Source: Plumapathes pennacea (taxonomy: Eukaryota; Cnidaria; Anthozoa; Antipatharia; Myriopathidae). Taken from it: a stretch of DNA of 64,000 nt. Location: assembly GCA_964036295.1 (NCBI GenBank), contig OZ038472.1, positions 7,896,001-7,960,000 of the forward strand, read 5' to 3'. Shown piece after piece: positions 12,076 to 22,622 of the stretch. How positions within the stretch are numbered: position 1 is the first letter of the stretch; each line of letters opens with the position of its first letter. A program made the position numbers and the translations under genes. The notes below the pieces were generated by a model. That model searched no databases, was not told where the DNA came from, and saw only the letters and a program-made list of their open reading frames with translations.

Positions 12076-13221
12076 CACGAAGCAGATATTTATGGCAGAG
12101 CTTTATTTCTAGTGTGAGCATGAATTATCAGTCGATATCTGCTGTTAAATTCAGGTTCTATATATCACAGCCATTAAATAAATTATGCTCAAAGAAGCTA
12201 AAATCAAGCGGCAGAAGAATCATGTTGTCCCGAGTTCAGCAAACTTTTCCGAATCAAAAAAAAAAAGGCGGGAAACTGTTACCCTCTCTCTCCCGCTTAG
12301 TCATGTGTACCAGAAGTAAAAAGACGCCCGTCCCCCCTCGCCCATTAAGGCAAGAGGAACCGGAAGTATCAAAAACATTCCACCCACCCCATGACAGGAA
12401 ATGTCTGATTTTGGAAATCGCAGAGACCACAGGTCAGACAACTGTGTTTTCTGATTATGAATTGCCACAAATTTGTAGTTTTCTGATTCCTGAAATTCGG
12501 GAAACAGATTGGCCGCAAAGCTTCCTGATTCATTACTGCAATTTCAGCGACGTCAGTAAATTTCCCTCGAAAATTGAGGCCGTTGCAAAATAAAATCATG
12601 CCAGTCGTTTCAACAAATGCTTTGGGTACACAAAGCTTTCCTTCAAATTTTTTATGTCAAAGTTCCACGTCTTTCAAAGTGAAATACGTATGTGCAACGA
12701 ATACCTTGACTGCAAAGGCAGTACTAACAAATGAATCGGATTTCATGTCATTGTTTAGTTTTAGTTTTATGATTTGTGGCACTCGGCAGCCATAGAAAAG
12801 AAGCAGCTGGGTGGACCACTGTGCGTATTTCTTGGCCAGGCAACGTACAAAACATCTATTCGGACAAAGGTTGACTTTCATAAATTTTTGCACTGAAATC
12901 TGTATATGGAAGTATTGCGACTTGATGAACTTGACTATCCGGTCAAAGCAGCGACGCTGCTAGATTACAGTTTACACCAACATTGGCCCGACATCAAAGC
13001 ATGCTAGTCATCTCATTGATCAGGGCAAAGGTTACGCCTGAAGATGATATTGTTTACAGCTGCTAACATCTGTCTGCTTCTACTGTGAGTAGAGCTTCAG
13101 ACGAGTGCAGGCTACAGCTGTGACAGTGTTAATCACAAGTTTTGTTTAGGCTCTGTAAAACTTGGCGGCAGCTCAAAGCAGAATAGAACTGATCTAACTT
13201 GACAAACATTCAGCCGTCCAC
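12076..13221. other. no gene recognised
   Basis: The longest ORF here (12063-12593) has no recognisable domain and an unstructured composition. I see nothing else to support. Confidence 0.45.
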
Positions 13222-13350
13222 CGCCATGGTGAGACACGACTTAGCAACCGCACCAAAAAGCTAACACACCGAGTGAGTGATTGAGCAACAGATTGTAGAC
13301 ACCAATGACTCCCAGATATGCTACGCATATCCATGTGTCAAAAACACAAA
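13222..13350 (-). repeat. dispersed repeat R3, inverted relative of 27.96-28.07 kb
   Basis: GCTACGCATATCC with AGTGAGTGA and AACCGCACCAAAA blocks recurs in reverse order and orientation at 27960-28070. About 110 bp, diverged. Confidence 0.5.
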
Positions 13351-13488
13351 CTTATGTCTCAAGTTTTAGGGTATCATCTACAAGGGTTTTAGTCTGAAAT
13401 AGGGTATCATTTTTCCCATTTCGGTCTGATCTATAAAGCTAATCGAGAGTTCAGAGATGTGCCACCTGTTTTATACTGAAATCCAAGG

Positions 13489-14108
13489 ATGACTATCCAA
13501 GCAGGCCACAGAAACTGGAACTTCTACCTTTACTATGTAGAAGAACTGTTTGACCTTTCTTTTTCAAGTGTTCGATGGGGCTGTACGATTTTAATGTTTT
13601 TCAGTGGGTGCAATTTAAGGACTTCAGGTACAGTGTATGTAATTTGGAATGTTGGTTGGCCAAGGGCCACTTCACTGATGTTTTTAAATTTTCCTATTTC
13701 AATTGTATAGTTGATTTATGGAACAATCTTCCTCTTTTTATTCGTAACTGTACCAGCAATGCTGTTTTCAAGGAGTGTATTAAACACTACCACAGAACAT
13801 TTTCAAAGAATGTAACAGAGTTTCTATGATCAGTTTTTATATATTTTTAGGAATTTAGGATACCTTTGTTTTGTTCTTATTTTTGTTTTGTTCTATTTTT
13901 TATGTACATTGTGGAAATGTAGGGTGGACTAGTAGCCAGGTAGGGTGGGATTAGTGACTGATTTATGATTTATGGTTAATATGTTTATTTACTGTAATGT
14001 CGGGAGGTTCAATTTAATAAGGAACTATGTCAGTTCTGTATGAACTATTCCAAATTATACTTAACATGAAAAAGTATAATTAAAGCAAGTAAATAAATAA
14101 ATAAATAG
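13489..14108 (+). mobile_element. 3' end of a non-LTR retrotransposon (LINE)
   Basis: The frame ending at 13829 reads FDFNVFQ-like text then FNCIVDLWNNLPLFIRNCTS and FKECIKHYHRTFSKN-stop. This is the typical end of a LINE ORF2 reverse-transcriptase protein (R-I-V-x-x-W-N-x-L-P motif). It is followed by about 270 bp of A/T-rich 3' UTR and a short AAATAAATAAATAAATAG tail, the tandem-repeat tail used by CR1/L2-type LINEs. The 5' part is absent, as expected of a 5'-truncated copy. The clade (CR1/L2 versus other) is an inference from the tail. Confidence 0.65.
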
Positions 14109-14537
14109 ACTTGTGACACCATTACACAACTATTGTCTTCTCCAACTGGATTACACTTTCCTTAGTGTGTAATTTCATGGTTTTCTATCAATTAAAAAAC
14201 AGCTGCCATACTTTGTTTTACATTTTTGTCTTTGAAGACTATGAATTTCATTTCAAATGCATCCTTTTTCTTTGTTACTAAATACAACTCAAAATTAGTA
14301 TGTTGTGATTTATTTTGCCCCTCAATAGAGATAGTGAACTGATTTTCATTTTCATGGTTTTCATTCTTAAGTTATTCACATTTGCTCTAGCATAGTGTAC
14401 AGTGGAATGTTTTACACAATACAATATATCAGTTTTAAGTATTTAGTGATAACGGTACATGTATTTATAGGAATTTATTTTCAGAGTACAAAATTAGCAT
14501 CACTTTATTCAATTAGGTAACACTCGCAAAGACTGCA
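14109..14537. other. no gene recognised; possibly Helitron 5' coding/intron sequence
   Basis: AT-rich sequence between the LINE tail and the first recognisable Helitron exon. A TTCAATTAG|GT sequence just before 14519 could be a splice acceptor, but this is not secure. Confidence 0.4.
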
Positions 14538-15195
14538 GTGTGCCACAAACGAGTCTTGGATGAGACTCAGAGGCTCAAGGCAAACAATCCCTACTACAAG
14601 GACATTGTAATAGACCACAACTCACTACAAAACCTGCCCAAAGATGACGTACCAAGTGGTCTCCAAGTCATCAAAGACAACACTGAAGATGAAAACAACA
14701 GTTATCCCGATGTACCCACAGATGCACAGGAGGATAATGGTGAAGATGCTGAACTTCCCAGAAGTTTCTTGCCTCTCCCATTCCACAACAAAAAGATCAG
14801 CTCAGCTACTGATGGTCAGGATCCATTAGATTAGCCATCAATCTCTGAAGACTACAGGCCTGGCTCCTATGGCTTTCCCTGCTCTTCCCATATGGGAAAA
14901 GTGACCCAACCAACCAAGGGCAAAAGAGAGCCGTGTCTCTAGCAAACTCATTCAAGCACCTTATCAAGTATGCTGACAAGACTGTTGATGAACACTTCCA
15001 TTGGAGGTTCGCTTCTCACACTCAGTTCCCCTACTGGGCTCTAAACATGAAGCACAGGCACCAGCTGTTATCACAAGCAACCATCTACCTTAAGCAGCAC
15101 CCTGAAGATGCCAATCTCACAATAGAAGAGCTCCGTTCAATGGTGCAAGAAATGTCAGCCAAACAACTGATAAACCGTGTCCAGATGTACGCTAC

Positions 15196-15663
15196 TGTAA
15201 GAGCTTCCAGCGTTACTGTTACGTGACATTGCCACGCTGTGATGTCAGCGTGCCCATGCGCATTAGGCTCTTGAAGTGAGCGCCCTCGTGTTTTGTTTTA
15301 GTTGTTAGGCTTCTTTTAGCCGCTCCATTAGTCTTTTAATAGCCGTCCCATGAGTTATTGTTTCGCCCCTTGAACCGGGATAGAGGTATGTATGTAACTT
15401 CGTATCGGTTTCTTGCTAGCCTTTTGGTTTACAACGTTATATTTCGGTTGTTCTAAGTGATTTATATTATTTCGATGGTAGCCGTATGATCGCCTTTGTC
15501 GTGTTTGTTTATTGATTTTGTAGGCTGTAATATCCTCGGTAGTATAGTAGTAGTACAGTTTTTGTATGTATCTATTTCAGTTTTTACGTGTCGGATCATC
15601 ATTAAAGAGTACCGTTTTGGGATTGATGACTTTGATTCAGTCCGAAAGCCTATCGCCGTTACA
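15196..15663 (+). repeat. 5' LTR of BEL/Pao element
   Basis: Begins TGTAAGAGCTTCCAGCG, ends CCTATCGCCGTTACA. It pairs over its whole 468 bp with 22155-22622 and is preceded by the target duplication GCTAC. Confidence 0.95.
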
Positions 15664-15737
15664 GTAAAAACTCTTCCACTAAGAAACGAACGTTGGGCGA
15701 TCGATGTCGACGAACCATCGTGGATATAGACACAATC

Positions 15738-16956
15738 ATGGACATTCTGAATGAACCGCTAGAAAACGAGAACGGAGCCGTGCGAGCCAGCGCTCGCCCA
15801 AAAGCGCCCACGGCGAAGATGAAGGAATATCGCCGCAACTTGCTTGAGAGGGATTTCGACGCCGCGAAGAAGGCCTGCGAAAGGGAAGTCAGTAGAATCC
15901 AGTCGGCCTTGCTGGAAAACGCAAACGTCTTCGCCCTGTTACAAGAACGAGGCAAATTGGAAACGCGAATGGAAGATTTCGCAAGCGCTCACGCCGCGTT
16001 ACGTGACACCCTCGAAGGCGAAGACGACACATGTCAACAGGATGTCCGGTACGACGCCGCTTGCCGCGGCAATCGAGAGGCCCTCCGATTGCTTAATGAG
16101 AAGGTGACTGCGCTTCAACTAGAAGAGGACCGTTGCTCTCCTTTCGAAAAGTCGCTCGCGTTCATCGAAGTGCTCCAAACAGTCCAGCGCTTCCATACAG
16201 AAGGCCACGATGGCGGCAAGGGCAGCTCGCTTGGAGACAGAGTTGATGTTTCACGACGTGGAAACAAATAAGATCGCGTCCCTCAGGAAACAGGAGCATG
16301 AAATTAAGAAACTGCAGATTCTCAAGGAACTGGCCGCTACTCAAGCCGAAATGGATGCAGTCACAAAGGCGGAGGAGGAAAGTTATGGCTTCATCATGGA
16401 GGCAGAGAACAGAGAACCGCCCAAGGACAGTTGCTCCAAGGACCGCCTGGAGAAATACCTGCAGACCCAGCTTGACTCCACGAACCAGGAGCAAGCGAGG
16501 AGTCCACCCTACCCAAGTGCGAGTGCAGGAACGAAGTCGGCGACCACCGCTGCCACCTACCCCACTGTCGCTCACACAAGCGGATACGACCCCGTTAAGG
16601 TGCATGAGCCACCACAGCCACGAGAGCCACGAATGACCCAGGCCCCCCCGAGCTTGAGTCCCTGTGCCACACCTTTCGAGATGCGCGAAACACCCAAGAG
16701 ACCAGACCCCGACGAGAAGCTCGATCCTTCCGAACCAGATGTCGTAACTCCTCCCGCTTCTGCTGGCGAGGAACTGATGCAGAGACTGGCTGACCTTCTA
16801 GCTCAGAGACAAGACCGAGACTCCCTACTGCGCCCAGAACCCGAGGTATTCGACGGAAATCCGCTGCGGTACCCCGATTGGCTCAAGTCCTTCGAGACTT
16901 TGATAGAAAGAAAAACAAGGGACCACTCGGAAAGGCTCTACTACTTGGGCAAGTAA
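15738..16956 (+). pseudogene. BEL/Pao gag N-terminal region (one frameshift, one stop)
   Basis: The first frame starts at ATG 15738 (MDILNEPLENENGAVR) and runs to 16271. It is charged and helical (LLERDFDAAKKACEREVS, ALLQERGKLETRMEDF) and matches the coiled Gag start of this family. Near 16200 the coherent reading moves to another frame: AARAARLETELMFHDVE, RKQEHEIKKLQILKELAAT, a proline-rich linker, LADLLAQRQDRDSLLRPEPE and PDWLKSFETLIERKTRD, ending LYYLGK-stop (TAA 16954-16956). Text beyond the stop, in the same frame (SEAKESISGLLSLDGSDAYN), continues the Gag domain, so the TAA most likely replaced a Tyr codon. Confidence 0.8.
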
Positions 16957-17067
16957 ACTAGAAGCGAAGCCAAGGAATCAATAAGTGGTCTCCTGTCACT
17001 GGATGGTTCTGACGCTTACAACAAGGCCAAAACTATACTGGCAACTCGCTTTGGGAACTCATTTATC

Positions 17068-20000
17068 GTGGCGGATGCCTTCCGTAAGAGAATACAGGAT
17101 TGGCCAAAGATTTGCCCCAACGATGGTCAAGGCTTGAGGAAGTTCTCCGACTTCCTTGAACATTGCAACACGGCGATGAAGACTATCCAGTACTTGAATG
17201 TCCTGAACGATCCAGACGAGAACCAGAAGATTCTTAAGAAGCTCCCAAACTACCTGGTAACAAGATGGAGCAGAGTTGTCGACTTCTGGATATCTGAGGA
17301 AGTCTCTGAAGAAAGCAGCCAGAAGAAACAAGTTGGAAGCGTTTTTCCCCCTTTCTCAGAGTTTTGCAAATTTATGAGACGAGAAGCAAGAATCGCCTGC
17401 AACCCTGTGACATCCCACCAAGCGTTAAGGACGGGCGACGCTGAGAGTAGACCCCATCCAGGAAGAACAGTCGGCGGCGCAAGAGAAAGAAGAAGTTTTG
17501 GGGCAAGAACTCTTGCGACCGGCTCGTCCGAAGAGAAGAGAAACGCAGCTTACAAGAACAGCCGCCCGAACGCCACCAAGGGGACCACGTGTGCCTACTG
17601 CAAGGAACACCACGACTTGGATCTGTGCGAGAAATTCCTCGCCATAGCTCTTCCTGAGAGAAGAAGGTTCGCGCAGGCCAAGGCGCTTTGTTGGGGATGC
17701 TTGAAGTGGGGTCACCTCTATAAAGAATGCAGAGGGAAGAAGACATGCAGGACGTGCCAGCGTCGGCATCCGTCTGCTTTACACGATGACTCAGAACGCA
17801 GCCACAACGATCCTCCGGAACGAAGAGACAACGAGTCCAACCTGAGAATCCATACATCTAATCGCATTGAAGCACGCAATACACGCAGCCAGTGCGAGCC
17901 CATTTCTCACTCTCTCATCGTCCCCGTTTGGCTACACCACAAGGAGAACCCAGACAACAAGACCATGGTGTATGCTCTGCTGGACGACCAGTCCGATGCT
18001 TGCTTCGTGAAACAAGCAACCCTTGACAAGCTGGGCGTGAACGGCCCCGAGGTCCGTCTGAAGCTGTCGACCATTCTCGCTCAAGAGACCATCGTAAGTC
18101 ACAAGGTCACCGGACTCGTGGTTCGCGGCGTAAAGGAGATCACAGAGATATCTCTTCCTCAAGTCTACACCCGAGACATCATTCCAGCCAGACGGAGCCA
18201 GATTCCCAAACCAGAGTCAGCACGAAAGTGGCCTCACCTCAAGAAGATCGCGGACCACCTAATGCCCTATGACAGTGAATTAGATGTTGGCATGCTCCTC
18301 GGCATCAACTGCACACGTGCTATCAAACCAAGAGAAATCATCCCCGGAAACGACGACGACCCCTACGCCAAACGAACAGCCCTAGGGTGGGGAGTCATCG
18401 GCCTAGTCAACCCCAACGCGATGGAAAATGAGGACGAGACCGTGGCGGTGAACCGTATCGTTACACACGAAGTTCAATTCAGCCCGAAGATGTGCCACTT
18501 TGCGCTCAAGACGCACACCAAAGAGATAGTCGCACCAGACCAATTGAACCGGATGTTGGAACTGGACTTTAGCGAAAGGACGACGAGAGAACCAGCGCTC
18601 TCTCACGAAGATCGGACGTTCCTCTCCAAAGTCTCCGAAGAGATTCACCAAAGAGAGGACGGCCACTACGAGCTCCCCTTGCCACTCAAGCAAAGAGCGA
18701 TTGTTCTACCGAACAACAAGGAAATCGTGCTACGACGGCTTGGCAAACTAAAGAGAAGGCTGATGACCGATGTTAAGTACCGGAACGACTACTTAGCCTT
18801 TATGAGTGATGTCGTCGACCGAGGTTACGCCGAGAAAGTGCCCACTACAGAGGTCCCACTCGGCAACGGCCGCGTGTGGTACATCCCCCACCACGGCGTA
18901 TACCACCCGAAGAAGCCAGGGAAAATAAGAGTCGTCTTCGACTGCAGCGTCGAATTCGCCGGCGAGTCCCTCAACCGTCATCTACTGCAAGGTCCAGACC
19001 TAACTAACAACTTAGTGGGAGTCCTGTGCAGATTCCGCCAGGAGCCAGTGGCATTCACGTGCGACGTAGAGGCAATGTTCCACCAGGTGCACGTCAATCC
19101 AGAATATCGCAACTTCCTCCGCTTCCTCTGGTGGGAGGGTGGTAACTTCGACAGCGAGCCTGCAGAATACCGAATGACCGTCCATCTCTTCGGCGCCACT
19201 TCCTCTCCAGGCTGCGCCAACTTTGCGCTGAAGAAGACGGCGAGCGACCACAAAGGACAGTTTGGAAGTGACGCAGCCAACTTCGTTGCGAAAAACTTCT
19301 ACGTAGACGACGGTCTGAAGTCTGTGCCCACCTCGGAATCAGCCATCAGTCTGATCAAGAGAACAACAGCCTTATGCCAGAAGGGCGGATTCAAACTCCA
19401 CAAGTTCGTCTCCAATCGCAAGGCCGTGATAGATGCCATCCCCGAACAAGCTCGCTCAAAGAATCTCCAAAACCTTGACCTCACCAAGGATATTCTTCCA
19501 GTTGAGCGGGCCCTGGGCGTCCAGTGGTGCGTCGAGTCCGACACACTCCAATTCAGAGTCGAGCTGAAAGATCAGCCGCTAACAAGGAGAGGAATCCTGT
19601 CAACAGTGAGCTCCGTCTTCGACCCCCTCGGCATGATCGCCCCCGTGATCCTCCTCGGAAAGGGTATCCTTCAGGAGCTTTGTCGAGATGGCACGGATTG
19701 GGACGACGACGTGCCTGAGCCCCTGCGCGGGAAGTGGGAGAAATGGAGAGACAGTCTCTTTGCCCTTTCCAAGCTGAGAGTTCCTAGATGCTATAAGCCT
19801 GACCACTTCGGAGAAGTCAAGTCTGCCGAACTGCATCACTTTTCGGACGCGAGCCAGGACGGCTATGGCCAGTGTTCGTACCTGCGTCTGACCAACCACT
19901 CTGGCCAGATCCACTGTGCCCTTGTGATGGCCAAGTCGCGCGTTGCCCCCAAGAAGCCCGTAACTATCCCAAGGCTGGAGCTGACAGCAGCCCTGGTATC

Positions 20001-20778
20001 TACAAGGATCAGCAATGCCCTGAAGAAGGAGCTGGAGTACGACAACCTCAGCGAAACGTTTTGGACGGACAGCAGAGTTGTCATCGGGTACATCTCCAAC
20101 GACGCCCGCCGTTTTCACATCTTTGTCGCCAATCGCGTACAACAGATCCGCGACGTCACGACACCCCAGCAGTGGAAGTACGTACGAACGGAGGATAATC
20201 CAGCAGACGATGCCTCCCGCGGTCTGTACCCAAGGCAGCTGGTCGAAAATTCCCGTTGGTGGAGGGGACCTGAGTTTCTCTGGAACCCCCTAGAGGAGAT
20301 TCCCACCGACACTGAGCCCATCTGCCTCACCCCGGACGATCCCGAAGTGAAGGCCTGTGTGATGGCCACCGGAACCAGAGAAGAATTCTCTCTTCCGGAA
20401 CGCCTGAAGCATTTCTCCAGCTGGTACAAAGCAAAGAGGGCAGTTGCCGTGTGCCTCCGTCTACAGAGAAGATACCGGAACCGCTCGGATGAGGGAAACG
20501 AGCTGAAGCCCGAAGTAAAACAGAGAAGTTGCCTGAAGCCCAAACCCACAACCGATGCCACGGGACGTAGGCAGGAAATTATCCGCCAGTACAAGCACGT
20601 CGACACCCAGGAGCTCCAAGAGGCAGAAGCCAAAATTATCAGAGCCATCCAAAAACGAGAATTTGGCCGAGATCAGCTTGATCACCCCCAAGAATGGGTA
20701 TCTGCACTCCAACGACCGCACCTTTGCTCGCACCCTCAAGAAGGCAAGTCCCCTGTACAAGCTAGATCCCTTCCTTGA
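17068..20778 (+). CDS. BEL/Pao Gag-Pol: zinc knuckle, aspartic peptidase, RT, RNase H
   Basis: 1236 codons; the true frame opens before 17068. Approximate residues: Gag end 1-170; zinc knuckles 174-240 with CAYC...LC and CWGCLKWGHLYKEC (C-x2-C-x4-H-x4-C); DUF1758-type aspartic peptidase about 290-410 with active site YALLDDQSD; Pao reverse transcriptase about 560-790 with RVVFDCSVEFAGESLNRHL and FYVDDGLKS (catalytic YVDD); Peptidase_A17/Pao region with RGILSTVSSVFDPLGMIAP; RNase H-like region from about 920 (HHFSDASQDGYG, PRLELTAALV, FWTDSRVV). The reading runs out at about 20660 where a +/-1 shift is needed to enter the integrase frame. It makes the copy-out machinery of the element: reverse transcription in a cytoplasmic particle. 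Confidence 0.9.
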   Translation: MADAFRKRIQDWPKICPNDGQGLRKFSDFLEHCNTAMKTIQYLNVLNDPDENQKILKKLPNYLVTRWSRVVDFWISEEVSEESSQKKQVGSVFPPFSEFCKFMRREARIACNPVTSHQALRTGDAESRPHPGRTVGGARERRSFGARTLATGSSEEKRNAAYKNSRPNATKGTTCAYCKEHHDLDLCEKFLAIALPERRRFAQAKALCWGCLKWGHLYKECRGKKTCRTCQRRHPSALHDDSERSHNDPPERRDNESNLRIHTSNRIEARNTRSQCEPISHSLIVPVWLHHKENPDNKTMVYALLDDQSDACFVKQATLDKLGVNGPEVRLKLSTILAQETIVSHKVTGLVVRGVKEITEISLPQVYTRDIIPARRSQIPKPESARKWPHLKKIADHLMPYDSELDVGMLLGINCTRAIKPREIIPGNDDDPYAKRTALGWGVIGLVNPNAMENEDETVAVNRIVTHEVQFSPKMCHFALKTHTKEIVAPDQLNRMLELDFSERTTREPALSHEDRTFLSKVSEEIHQREDGHYELPLPLKQRAIVLPNNKEIVLRRLGKLKRRLMTDVKYRNDYLAFMSDVVDRGYAEKVPTTEVPLGNGRVWYIPHHGVYHPKKPGKIRVVFDCSVEFAGESLNRHLLQGPDLTNNLVGVLCRFRQEPVAFTCDVEAMFHQVHVNPEYRNFLRFLWWEGGNFDSEPAEYRMTVHLFGATSSPGCANFALKKTASDHKGQFGSDAANFVAKNFYVDDGLKSVPTSESAISLIKRTTALCQKGGFKLHKFVSNRKAVIDAIPEQARSKNLQNLDLTKDILPVERALGVQWCVESDTLQFRVELKDQPLTRRGILSTVSSVFDPLGMIAPVILLGKGILQELCRDGTDWDDDVPEPLRGKWEKWRDSLFALSKLRVPRCYKPDHFGEVKSAELHHFSDASQDGYGQCSYLRLTNHSGQIHCALVMAKSRVAPKKPVTIPRLELTAALVSTRISNALKKELEYDNLSETFWTDSRVVIGYISNDARRFHIFVANRVQQIRDVTTPQQWKYVRTEDNPADDASRGLYPRQLVENSRWWRGPEFLWNPLEEIPTDTEPICLTPDDPEVKACVMATGTREEFSLPERLKHFSSWYKAKRAVAVCLRLQRRYRNRSDEGNELKPEVKQRSCLKPKPTTDATGRRQEIIRQYKHVDTQELQEAEAKIIRAIQKREFGRDQLDHPQEWVSALQRPHLCSHPQEGKSPVQARSLP

Positions 20779-22102
20779 CGAGAAGGGCCTGCTACGAGTT
20801 GGTGGCCGCCTGAGGCACGCCGAGCTTGCAGCCACCGCCAAGCATCCTGTTATCATCCCCAAGAAAGCACATGTGACCAGGCTGATCGTCTCCCACTGTC
20901 ACGACTCCGTAGAGCACCAAGGACGGGGAATGACTCTCAACCGAGTCAGAGCAACGGGTTTTTGGGTGATCGGAGGTAGCTCAGTGGCATCAGACCACAT
21001 CGCAAAGTGCGTACAATGCCGAAGGTTGAGAGGAGCAGCAGAAGAGCAAAAGATGGCCGATCTCCCGGAAGACCGAGTTCGACCCGCCCCTCCCTTCTCG
21101 TACTGCGCCGTAGACTACTTTGGCCCTTGGCATGTGAAGGAGGGTCGACGCCAAGTCAAACGATACGGCGTGCTCTTCACGTGTATGGCCTCTCGTGCAG
21201 TCCACCTGGAAATCGCTCACTCTATGACAACAGATTCCTTTCTCAACGCGTATCGCCACTTCGTTGGCCGCCGTGGTCCAGTTCGCCAGCTACGTTCCGA
21301 CCAAGGAACGAATTTCGTTGGCGCAAGGAACGAACTCCAGCACGCCCTGTCAGAGATGGACCACACCAAAATAAGGCAAGAGCTCCTGAAAAGAAGTTGT
21401 GACTGGGTAGATTACAAGATGAATGTCCCACATGCAAGCCACATGGGAGGCGCATGGGAGCGCCAAATTCGCACGGTGCGAAACGTCCTCACCGCTCTCC
21501 TAAGCCACCACGGTCAGCAACTGGACGACGAATCGTTGGCGACCTTCATCGTAGAAGCCGAATCGATTGTCAACTGCCGGCCACTCACAACCGACGATCT
21601 CAGCTCCCCAGACTGTCTGGACCCCCTCACTCCAAACCACCTCTTAACAATGAAATCCAGTGTAGTCCTACCACCCCCTGGATCCTTCCAGCGAGAGGAC
21701 TTGTACTCGAGGAAGAGATGGCGTCGTGCCCAGCATCTGGCGAACGAGTTTTGGAAGCGATGGAAGACTGGCTTTCTCCAATCCCTGCAGACCAGGCAGA
21801 AGTGGTCACGACTGCGCAGAAACCTGGAGGCGGGCGATGTCGTCATCGTCAAGGACGAGCACTCTCATCGAAACCAGTGGCCGCTCGCGCGAGTGGTTCA
21901 AACGTACCCCAGCTACGATGGCCTGGTTCGAAAAGTGAGGATCGTGGTTGCCGACACATCACTCGACGAGCATGGCAGAAGGACAACGGCACCAACGTTC
22001 CTAGACAGGCCAGTCCAGAAATTGGTTCTCCTTGTTCCTAATGGAGGGGAGACCGGAGCGTCCCCACCGGGAAGCCAGAAGGAGCAATCGGAACAATCGT
22101 AG
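20660..22102 (+). CDS. BEL/Pao integrase with H2C2 zinc finger and DUF5641 tail
   Basis: The open frame begins at 20555, but family-like text starts at about 20660 (AEISLITPKNGYLHSN, then SPLYKLDPFLDEKGLLRVGG). The H2C2 zinc-binding region follows (SHCHDSVEHQGRGMTLNRV, CVQCRRLRG). The DDE core has D in YCAVDYFGPWHV, D in QLRSDQGTNFVGA and E in MGGAWERQIRTVRNV. The C-terminal DUF5641 domain has WKRWKTGFLQSLQ, GDVVIVKDEHSHRNQWPLA and LDRPVQKLVLLVP. In related elements gag-pol is one frame, so the shift at GAATTTGGCC (20656-20665) is probably a mutation, although a programmed shift cannot be excluded. It would insert the cDNA with a 5-bp duplication, as seen. Confidence 0.9.
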   Translation, partial: NLAEISLITPKNGYLHSNDRTFARTLKKASPLYKLDPFLDEKGLLRVGGRLRHAELAATAKHPVIIPKKAHVTRLIVSHCHDSVEHQGRGMTLNRVRATGFWVIGGSSVASDHIAKCVQCRRLRGAAEEQKMADLPEDRVRPAPPFSYCAVDYFGPWHVKEGRRQVKRYGVLFTCMASRAVHLEIAHSMTTDSFLNAYRHFVGRRGPVRQLRSDQGTNFVGARNELQHALSEMDHTKIRQELLKRSCDWVDYKMNVPHASHMGGAWERQIRTVRNVLTALLSHHGQQLDDESLATFIVEAESIVNCRPLTTDDLSSPDCLDPLTPNHLLTMKSSVVLPPPGSFQREDLYSRKRWRRAQHLANEFWKRWKTGFLQSLQTRQKWSRLRRNLEAGDVVIVKDEHSHRNQWPLARVVQTYPSYDGLVRKVRIVVADTSLDEHGRRTTAPTFLDRPVQKLVLLVPNGGETGASPPGSQKEQSEQS

Positions 22103-22144
22103 ACATTGCGTAGTTGGTCTTTAAAGTTAAATTGTTAGCAATTT

Positions 22145-22151
22145 AGGGGAG
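22145..22151 (+). other. polypurine tract of BEL/Pao element
   Basis: AGGGGAG three bases before the 3' LTR, the expected place for the plus-strand primer. The 5' element has a similar run (GGGGGAG) in the same position at 514-520. Confidence 0.6.
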
Positions 22152-22154
22152 CCA

Positions 22155-22622
22155 TGTAAGAGCTTCCAGCGTTACTGTTACGTGACATTGCCACGCTGTG
22201 ATGTCAGCGTGCCCATGCGCATTAGGCTCTTGAAGTGAGCGCCCTCGTGTTTTGTTTTAGTTGTTAGGCTTCTTTTAGCCGCTCCATTAGTCTTTTAATA
22301 GCCGTCCCATGAGTTATTGTTTCGCCCCTTGAACCGGGATAGAGGTATGTATGTAACTTCGTATCGGTTTCTTGCTAGCCTTTTGGTTTACAACGTTATA
22401 TTTCGGTTGTTCTAAGTGATTTATATTATTTCGATGGTAGCCGTATGATCGCCTTTGTCGTGTTTGTTTATTGATTTTGTAGGCTGTAATATCCTCGGTA
22501 GTATAGTAGTAGTACAGTTTTTGTATGTATCTATTTCAGTTTTTACGTGTCGGATCATCATTAAAGAGTATTGTTTTGGGATTGATGACTTCGATTCAGT
22601 CCGAAAGCCTATCGCCGTTACA
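22155..22622 (+). repeat. 3' LTR of BEL/Pao element
   Basis: Matches the 5' LTR with three differences, starts TGTAAG, ends TTACA, and is followed by target duplication GCTAC at 22623-22627. Confidence 0.95.

Larger units (their letters stand above)
15196..22622 (+). mobile_element. complete BEL/Pao LTR retrotransposon inserted in a Helitron
   Basis: A 7427-bp element bounded by two 468-bp LTRs that start TGTAAG and end TTACA. The 5-bp target duplication GCTAC flanks it at 15191-15195 and 22623-22627. By eye the LTRs differ at only three positions (CC to TT near 15611, T to C near 15631), about 0.6%, so insertion was recent. Internal order is gag, DUF1758-type aspartic peptidase, Pao RT, RNase H, integrase, DUF5641: the BEL/Pao order. 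The coding region carries one stop and two frame changes. A polypurine tract AGGGGAG lies just before the 3' LTR. No primer-binding site could be assigned with confidence. Confidence 0.95.

Noticed and set aside
12063-12593. 176-codon ORF on the + strand
   Set aside because: No recognisable domain, starts within a diverged R1 fragment, composition looks non-coding.
16162-16605. 147-codon minus-strand ORF
   Set aside because: Shadow of the BEL gag frame on the other strand.
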